From the NCBI GenBank assembly GCA_023128855.1, contig JAGMDE010000030.1, forward strand, positions 1 through 18,987: a stretch of 18,987 bases of DNA. Direction: 5' to 3'. The notes beneath the pieces are model-generated. The model was not told the origin of the DNA, searched no databases, and was given only the letters and a program-made list of their open reading frames with translations. Below are positions 13,918 through 18,987 of the stretch, in pieces (the stretch's first letter is position 1; each line of letters begins with the position of its first letter). The stretch is from Thermoplasmatales archaeon (lineage in GTDB: Archaea; Thermoplasmatota; E2; DHVEG-1). Made by a program: the position numbers and the translations under genes.

Positions 13918-14083
13918 AAATTCAAGTTTAAAGATGTAAAATCAGAATTAAATGAAGATAGTAATAAATAATGAAATGTAATTTTATCGTAATGTGGAGA
14001 GCGAAAATAAGATTAAAATTGAAAAATATTCAAAAATACGTAAATCTAAAGAATAATGGTATTAAAACATGGAACGGTATTGG

Positions 14084-15214
14084 ATGAAAGTAGCAATGAT
14101 TGGCTGGGAATATCCACCGTTTAAAGCAGGTGGTCTTGCTACTCATTGCTATGGGCTTACTCGTAGTCTTGCTGATAAAAATGTCAAAATCTATTTTTTT
14201 ATGCCTAAAACCAAACATAAAACCAGTAGTGATAAAGAGAATCTTAGAATTGTTGAGGTTGGTGAAACCGATATTTTTCCGTACGATTGCCCTGATTCAA
14301 AAGAAATTGAGGGTGGTTTTTTTGATGCTGTCTATAAATATAATGCTCTTGTTGCTGCGAAGGTAAATGATAGTATAAAGACTGGTGGTAAGTTTGATGT
14401 GATTCATTGCCATGATTGGCTTACTATGAAAGCAGGTATTGCATTAAAGGAAGAAACTGGTACTCCACTTGTTTTGACAATTCATTCAACTGAGTATGAT
14501 AGGTCTGGCTGGATTTATCCAAATCAATGGTTTATTGATATTGAAAAGGAAGGCATGGAAAAAGCAGATCGTATTATTGCTGTGAGTAATTTTACAAAAA
14601 ACGTTATCGTTGAAAAATATGGTATACATCCAGATAAAATTAGTGTTGTTCATAATGCTGTTTATCCGATTGCTGAAGGCCATAAACAAGAAATAGTATT
14701 GTTCCTTGGTCGTCTTACAATTCAGAAAGGTGCTGAGTTTTTCCTACAAGCAGCAGATAAAGTGTTGGATTATGAGCCGGATACGCGTTTTGTTGTCGCA
14801 GGAGCAGGAGATATGCTTCCGCAGCTTATTGACCAAGCAGTTGATATGGATATATCCAACCGTGTTATTTTTACAGGACGACTTACTGAGGATGAAGTTA
14901 AACATGTCTATGGAATTTCCAGCGTGTATGTAATGCCATCTGTTAGTGAACCTTTCGGAATTACTGCTCTTGAGGCAATATCCGCAGGAACTCCAACAAT
15001 TGCTTCTAAAACAGCTGGTTTTTCAGAAGCATTCAAAAACTGTCTACGTGTTGATTTTTGGGATACTGATGAGATGGCAAATAAGATTGTGTCACTTCTT
15101 AGATATGGCCCCTTACATAGGACTCTGTCTTCTGAGGGTAGAAAAGAAATTGATCTCTTCACTTGGGATCGTGTCGCAGATAAAACAATAGATGTTTACA
15201 AAAGAGTAGTATAA
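14084..15214 (+). CDS. Glycosyltransferase family 4 / glycogen-synthase-like
   Basis: About 376 residues with the GT-B fold. The N-terminal domain starts MKVAMIGWEYPPFKAGGLATHCYGL, with the glycine-rich donor loop of GT4/GT5 enzymes, and contains VIHCHDWLT. The C-terminal domain contains VLFLGRLTIQKGAEFFLQA, VVAGAGDMLPQL, FTGRLTEDEVKHVYG and E289-x7-E297 (EPFGITALE), the nucleotide-sugar binding motif. It likely transfers a sugar from an NDP- or ADP-sugar to a polysaccharide or lipid; acceptor unknown. I prefer ATG 14084 because family members start at this strand; ATG 14069 would add MERYW. Neither has a strong ribosome site. The gene is convergent with the signalling cassette. Confidence 0.85.
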   Translation: MKVAMIGWEYPPFKAGGLATHCYGLTRSLADKNVKIYFFMPKTKHKTSSDKENLRIVEVGETDIFPYDCPDSKEIEGGFFDAVYKYNALVAAKVNDSIKTGGKFDVIHCHDWLTMKAGIALKEETGTPLVLTIHSTEYDRSGWIYPNQWFIDIEKEGMEKADRIIAVSNFTKNVIVEKYGIHPDKISVVHNAVYPIAEGHKQEIVLFLGRLTIQKGAEFFLQAADKVLDYEPDTRFVVAGAGDMLPQLIDQAVDMDISNRVIFTGRLTEDEVKHVYGISSVYVMPSVSEPFGITALEAISAGTPTIASKTAGFSEAFKNCLRVDFWDTDEMANKIVSLLRYGPLHRTLSSEGRKEIDLFTWDRVADKTIDVYKRVV

Positions 15215-15283
15215 CGTTCCTAGTGCGTTTTAAATATTCTTTTTTGTATATTCTTCTTAGTAGTCATCTATTATTCTTCATAC

Positions 15284-15306
15284 ATTAATACAAATTTTGT
15301 ATTAAT
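15284..15306. terminator. Perfect AT palindrome, likely bidirectional terminator
   Basis: ATTAATACAAA at 15284-15294 and its exact inverse at 15296-15306 with one base between them. It lies about 70 nt after the glycosyltransferase stop, between convergent genes, which suits a bidirectional terminator or RNA-end hairpin. Preceding T-tracts (about 15239-15245) may do the actual termination. An operator is the alternative. Confidence 0.4.
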
Positions 15307-15450
15307 AAACAGATTATCCTTTAGGATGTTCACTTGTACATGTATATGCATACAAAAGGTGATAAATCATTTATTGAACGTTTATATAAGCTAGTTATTA
15401 GTATAAACAGCATTTGTTTGGTTGGCAGGATATAAAATGGATATGTATTG

Positions 15451-15482
15451 AAGATATTACTTTTCCAAACCAAAAATATCTT
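15451..15482. repeat. Inverted repeat, 8-bp arms
   Basis: AAGATATT at 15451-15458 and AATATCTT at 15475-15482 with a 16-nt loop. On the plus strand it is followed by a T6 run at 15504-15509. It may be the terminator stem of the minus-strand cassette or part of a plus-strand small RNA. Confidence 0.35.
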
Positions 15483-15533
15483 TAGTAGTTCAGAAAAAGA
15501 AGATTTTTTGTCTAATAGAAAGTATTTCACTGA

Positions 15534-16157
15534 TTAATCTTTCCATCGCGGTTCTTCTTTTGAGACTTCTACTTTTAAAATCAGATCAGTGGATATTTTA
15601 GGGAGATTTTGCATCATGCTCATCTTACTATCATACAATAAGATAAAAGTATTTTGTATTATGTTAAGTGTGTCGTCTTTTAGGGATTTTAAAAATTTAT
15701 AGAAGTCGCCTAATTCTCCCTCAGTAGGATGTGAAAAATTAATAAACTGAGTAAGTGAATCTATAACAATTATATCTGGACTTGCTTTTTCAATACCAAA
15801 TTTGATGATTTTTTTCATTTCTTCTAGATTAAATGGGGGTTTGTGATAAAGACAGTCATCTATATCGTCTTCTGGAGGGAATGCGTATCCTGAAACGCAG
15901 TCAATGAAAACTATCTTTTTTTCAATAAGTGGTTTTTTGTTGAGCACTAGTCTCATATAATCATAACTTCTTACAAGTGAGATGTAGAGAATGTTTGTTA
16001 AAGGCTCAGGTTTGGTTTTGTTTAAGATATCAACAATTTCAGTGAATTCTATAGAATTATGTGTGAGTAATACTATTCCGCTTAGATTTTTTAAAATATC
16101 TGATATTTCATTATGTATCTCTTTCCAATAATTTATTGTTATAACATCTTCATCCAT
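15534..16157 (-). CDS. RecA/KaiC-like domain protein without a recognisable P-loop
   Basis: A 207-residue soluble protein with a RecA-like alternation of strands and helices: GIVLLTHNS (27-35) where a Walker A loop would lie, LYISLVRSYDYMRLVL, KKIVFIDCVSG (80-90), DIIVIDSLTQF (128-138), which matches a Walker B strand, and NTFILLYDSKM. GxxxxGK[ST] is missing, so ATP binding is doubtful. Similar KaiC/DUF835-like proteins are frequent next to archaeal two-component genes. A TAGGAGT ribosome site lies ahead of ATG 16157, and the gene follows the receiver gene by 21 nt, so it should share its transcript. It is the last gene of the cassette. Confidence 0.6.
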   Translation of the reverse strand: MDEDVITINYWKEIHNEISDILKNLSGIVLLTHNSIEFTEIVDILNKTKPEPLTNILYISLVRSYDYMRLVLNKKPLIEKKIVFIDCVSGYAFPPEDDIDDCLYHKPPFNLEEMKKIIKFGIEKASPDIIVIDSLTQFINFSHPTEGELGDFYKFLKSLKDDTLNIIQNTFILLYDSKMSMMQNLPKISTDLILKVEVSKEEPRWKD

Positions 16158-16178
16158 GAGTACTCCTAGGAAATAATT

Positions 16179-16541
16179 TTATGATGTGGTTTTCTTAACA
16201 GTGTTAATGAGGTCGTCAAACTCAAATGGTTTTGTGATGTAATCTACTACGTTTCCCATTTCAAGTATTTTCTTTTTTTCTTCATCTGAAAATCGTACGA
16301 CTGTGAGAAGTATTATCTTTGGATTACTTTTCTTTTCTTGTAGTTTCGTAAGTATTTCTTTTGTTGTTAGTCCTGGCATCATCACATCAAGTGTTACGAC
16401 ATCTGGATCAAAGTTATCGATTTTTTCTAGAAACTCCTCTCCGTTTTCTGCCATTTCGGTTTCATAACCTTCTTTTTTCATCATGAGATTAATCATCTCT
16501 CTAAGGTCTTGTTCGTCATCAACAACCATTACTTTAGTCAT
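16179..16541 (-). CDS. Stand-alone response regulator receiver protein
   Basis: A 120-residue CheY-like receiver domain with no output domain. The acidic pocket is D8-D9 (VVDDEQD), the phosphorylation site is D52 (VTLDVMMPG), and T80 (LLTVV) and K104 (ITKPFEF) complete the active site. It should be phosphorylated by a histidine kinase, probably the one encoded upstream in the same direction. GAGGAGAG lies just ahead of the ATG, and an AT-rich TATA-like TTTAATAAAA near 16579-16588 suggests an extra promoter in the 88-nt gap after the upstream gene. Output must be by protein contact, for example with the neighbouring winged-helix or RecA-like proteins. Confidence 0.93.
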   Translation of the reverse strand: MTKVMVVDDEQDLREMINLMMKKEGYETEMAENGEEFLEKIDNFDPDVVTLDVMMPGLTTKEILTKLQEKKSNPKIILLTVVRFSDEEKKKILEMGNVVDYITKPFEFDDLINTVKKTTS

Positions 16542-16629
16542 TTTTTCTCTCCTCTGCCACGGTTTAGAGGTATGTTCTTTTTTATTAAATTCTTTTTCGT
16601 TCCTTATATTAGCTATTCATTTAATTTTT

Positions 16630-17544
16630 CTACTCTATCTTTTCTTTTTTTACTTCTAATTTTTTTTCTTCTTCGGATAATAAATAATCTATACCGTTCT
16701 GGGTTATTTTTACAGTATCATCCGACTCATGTTGTAAAAATTCAACATTGATTAACTCATATACCATATATTCTATTTCTGGTTTAGATTTATCCATTAA
16801 ATATTTGGCTTCATCAATATCCAAATCTCGTGAATATAATAATTGCAAGAGTTTATGGTGTTGTTCATCAAGCTCGATACTTTCACTTGTTGTTTCCGGT
16901 AATACATCGGGTTCTGTTAATTCTCTCACATGATTTTCTATGATTTGATCTAAATGTAACTTATCTAACAGTTTACCATTTTTGTCATACAGAAGACACA
17001 TATTGTCTTTGTATCTCCATGTTGAAACATTATTCCACTGATAGCCTAATATGCTTGTATCTTCAGGTTTTTTTCCCTCGGCTTTACCTTCAGCTCCAGC
17101 CTTGTAAGTTTTTCTTCGTTGTTGTTGCGTACGCGAATAATCTCGCTCTAATTGTATGAGATCAAGGTCTACACCAATCTCTCTAAGCTCTGAAACATAA
17201 TTTCCTCCAACTCGGTTTTTAAACTCCTTTATAAAAAACAGTCCTGCTTTCTCTCTTAGATCCACACATATTACTCTGATAATAGTCTCAATGACTCGTC
17301 CCACTGCAGATGGATCAACTGAGTTTACATCGGGATCAACAGTAATGGCATCCGCAGTGATTTCTCCATAACCTACTGTGCTTTTTATCTTAACATATTT
17401 TAGAAAATTATATCTCCCGATTAGTGTCTTGAGTATTGTATCCATGAGTAAAATAGAAACAGATTCAGAGGCTCGTCTACTTGTTATAACTAGAAGTGTT
17501 TTTATTGTCTGTTTAATTAAATCCGAGTTTTGAATATTTGACAT
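16630..17544 (-). CDS. Unrecognised protein with C-terminal winged helix
   Basis: A 304-residue soluble protein. The N-terminal domain (about 1-140) is mainly helical with a strand-rich centre (KYVKIKSTVGYGEITADAITVD, about 49-70) and is not recognised. A basic, alanine/glycine-rich linker follows (about 140-162). A middle segment, YQWNNVSTWRYKDNMCLLYDKNGKLLDKL (168-196), looks like a small beta motif. The C-terminal part (about 224-290) has the pattern of a winged helix: LDEQHHKLLQLLYSRDLDIDEAKYLM, SKPEIEYMVYELINVEFLQHESDDTVKITQNGIDYL. The start abuts the kinase stop (TAA then ATG) behind a GGGGGT site, so it is translationally coupled to the kinase and probably acts with it. It may be a DNA-binding output protein without its own receiver. 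Confidence 0.6.
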   Translation of the reverse strand: MSNIQNSDLIKQTIKTLLVITSRRASESVSILLMDTILKTLIGRYNFLKYVKIKSTVGYGEITADAITVDPDVNSVDPSAVGRVIETIIRVICVDLREKAGLFFIKEFKNRVGGNYVSELREIGVDLDLIQLERDYSRTQQQRRKTYKAGAEGKAEGKKPEDTSILGYQWNNVSTWRYKDNMCLLYDKNGKLLDKLHLDQIIENHVRELTEPDVLPETTSESIELDEQHHKLLQLLYSRDLDIDEAKYLMDKSKPEIEYMVYELINVEFLQHESDDTVKITQNGIDYLLSEEEKKLEVKKEKIE

Positions 17545-18987
17545 TTATATACCCCCTGTTCCCAGCCCAAAAATATCGATTCCTTTGAATTTTTCTTCGA
17601 GATTAATGACAGATCTGATCGGTAGCGTAAAATAAAAGGTGCTACCCTTTTCAACTATGCTGTCTGTCCATATCTGTCCACCATGTGTGAGAATAATCCC
17701 TCGTGAAATCGCAAGACCAAGACCTGCACCACCAAACTTTCGATCCATACCAGAGTCAACCTGGTAGAATGTTTCAAATATTTTCTTTTGTTTATTCTCT
17801 GGTATACCACGACCGAAATCCTGAACCTCAAACAATATATTGTTTTTGTCTTTTTTAGCTCGTATATTGATGATGGAGCCATCTGGTGAGAATTTTATTG
17901 CATTACTTGTAATGTTTATGATTACTTGTTTTACACGTTCTTGATCAATTGTTAACTCAGGCATCATGTCTTCTACCTCTGCATTAATTGTAATATGTTT
18001 TAAATCTGCAGATGACTGCATTGTTTCAACTGTTTCCTCCACCATGCGTTTTATATCTGTTTTTTCAGGGATAAATTTCATAGTTCCAGATTCCAACCGG
18101 GAGATGTCAAGAATATCCTGGATCAGATGATCCAACCGATCTGTGTTTCGAAGGACAATGTTGAGAGCTTTTTCTTGCTCTTCAGTAATACCGCCAAGCG
18201 TTTGCTTCATCACCATTTGTATATAGCCTTTTATCGCAGACATCGGCGTTCTCAGTTCATGAGAGGTTACATTGAGAAAATCTGATTTTATCCGATCAAG
18301 TTTTTTTAGTTTAATATTCTGCAGTTTAATTCTTTTCTGTGATGTTATAAGCCCCTCATAGGTTATATGCATGTCCTCCAAGATGCTCAGAGTCGCAGCT
18401 TCACCTTGTTTCAATTCAGTGATCTTTTCGTTAAGCTCTCTTGTTCTTTCTTCAACTTCTTTTTCCAAATCTTTACTGTAATTTTCCAGTTCACTCCTAG
18501 ACTTTTTTAAATCCTTAGTCATTTTGTTAAAAGCATCTGCTAATTTCCCGATTTCATCTTCAGTTTTTATTTTTATATTATAATCAAGGTCTCCTTGAGA
18601 TATGGCTTTTGCTCCTTCAGTTAATGTTGTTATTGGTCTAGTAACAGTTCTAGTAAAATAAAATGAAATAAAGATTATCACAATAAGTATCACAATGAAG
18701 AAACCAACGCCATCAACAATCATTTTATTTCTTGCATCAACAACAGATTCCAAGGAAATTCCCAAGTAAAACGTCCACTGTTCCCCCTCTTCACCTATAT
18801 CAAGTGGATGAACAATTAGTTTTATAGTTTCACCAGTTTTAGGGGACACACTATCTTTAACAATCGTTTTACTTGTACTAAGAGATTCATCGGTTATTTG
18901 TTTTCCCCACATTGCCGTGTCATCAGCTCGTAAGATTTCTCCGTCTGGTTTAACTACCCACCAAAACAAAACACTCTCGCATTCACT
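17545..18987 (-). CDS. Membrane sensor histidine kinase (5' end outside window)
   Basis: The frame is open to the window edge, so the true start lies beyond 18987. Visible order from the N-terminus: the end of an external Cache-like sensor (FWWVVKPDGEIL through WTFYLGISLES), one membrane helix (GVGFFIVILIVIIFISFYF), a HAMP domain (TRPITTLTEGAKAISQGDL), a coiled coil (ELENYSKDLEKEVEERTREL), HisKA with the phospho-accepting His in TSHELRTPMSAIKGY (His codon at 18259-18261), and HATPase_c with N-box NITSNAIKFSPDG, G1 DFGRGIP and G2 GGAGLGLAISRG. It senses an external ligand and phosphorylates a receiver, probably the one at 16179-16541. A TTG at 18969 is only an internal codon. Confidence 0.93.
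   Translation of the reverse strand, partial: SECESVLFWWVVKPDGEILRADDTAMWGKQITDESLSTSKTIVKDSVSPKTGETIKLIVHPLDIGEEGEQWTFYLGISLESVVDARNKMIVDGVGFFIVILIVIIFISFYFTRTVTRPITTLTEGAKAISQGDLDYNIKIKTEDEIGKLADAFNKMTKDLKKSRSELENYSKDLEKEVEERTRELNEKITELKQGEAATLSILEDMHITYEGLITSQKRIKLQNIKLKKLDRIKSDFLNVTSHELRTPMSAIKGYIQMVMKQTLGGITEEQEKALNIVLRNTDRLDHLIQDILDISRLESGTMKFIPEKTDIKRMVEETVETMQSSADLKHITINAEVEDMMPELTIDQERVKQVIINITSNAIKFSPDGSIINIRAKKDKNNILFEVQDFGRGIPENKQKKIFETFYQVDSGMDRKFGGAGLGLAISRGIILTHGGQIWTDSIVEKGSTFYFTLPIRSVINLEEKFKGIDIFGLGTGGI

Larger units (their letters stand above)
15215..15533. other. Convergent intergenic region with a 23-bp palindrome and a possible small RNA
   Basis: No convincing protein gene was found in these 319 nt. 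They hold the palindrome at 15284-15306, a TATA-like TTTATATAAG at 15381-15390 on the plus strand, and the hairpin 15451-15482. A 66-codon minus-strand frame starting at GTG 15530, just past the signalling cassette's last stop, is possible but looks like chance. Confidence 0.4.

Noticed and set aside
15330..15530. 66-codon minus-strand frame starting at GTG next to the pseudo-ATPase stop
   Set aside because: No clear ribosome site, odd hydrophobic/aromatic composition, and overlap with hairpins and palindromes. It is likely a chance frame.
1..18987. CRISPR array or other regularly spaced repeat array
   Set aside because: No repeated unit of 20 bp or more with regular spacing was seen; the only notable repeats are the short ones listed.

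Overview
The window looks like chromosome from an AT-rich archaeon, probably euryarchaeal and possibly Thermoplasmatota-like (the lineage is an inference). The archaeal signs are a run of translation genes in one strand-consistent block (L44e, S27e, aIF2-alpha, Nop10 and a PAC2-type protein), TATA boxes about 25-35 nt ahead of starts that are leaderless or nearly so, GGTGA/GGAG ribosome binding sites inside operons, a YchF-like GTPase with the archaeal cysteine-rich insert, and a COG1099-like TatD relative.

Layout. 1-122 holds the 3' end of an open frame running in from the left. 94-2018 looks like a small integrated island: a tRNA-Pro(UGG) gene lies on the minus strand at 1944-2018, and its last 14 nt plus one flanking base are repeated exactly at 94-108, in the geometry left by integration into a tRNA 3' end. 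Between the copies are a HEPN-domain protein (Rx4H motif), a small unknown ORF, and a 41-codon ribbon-helix-helix gene. No integrase gene was found inside. 2088-5526 carries a CPBP membrane protease, nucleoside diphosphate kinase, a bactofilin-like protein and the YchF-like GTPase, all on the plus strand. 5529-7544 is a two-gene minus-strand operon of four-helix membrane proteins, one ending in a zinc ribbon, divergent from a small membrane protein (7736-8089). A TatD-like hydrolase and a membrane-anchored OB-fold-like protein follow. 9445-11639 is the translation operon on the minus strand. 11907-13478 is an intact IS4-superfamily transposase, 13642-13917 an HxlR-type winged-helix regulator with stacked palindromes in its promoter, and 14084-15214 a GT4-type glycosyltransferase.

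15534-18987 is a minus-strand signalling cassette: a membrane histidine kinase (5' end beyond the window), an unrecognised helical protein with a C-terminal winged helix, a stand-alone receiver protein, and a RecA/KaiC-like protein that has lost a recognisable P-loop.

The two parts most likely to hold something undescribed are the tRNA-Pro island with its HEPN protein and the kinase/winged-helix/receiver/pseudo-ATPase cassette. All calls come from reading the sequence; no database search was run.
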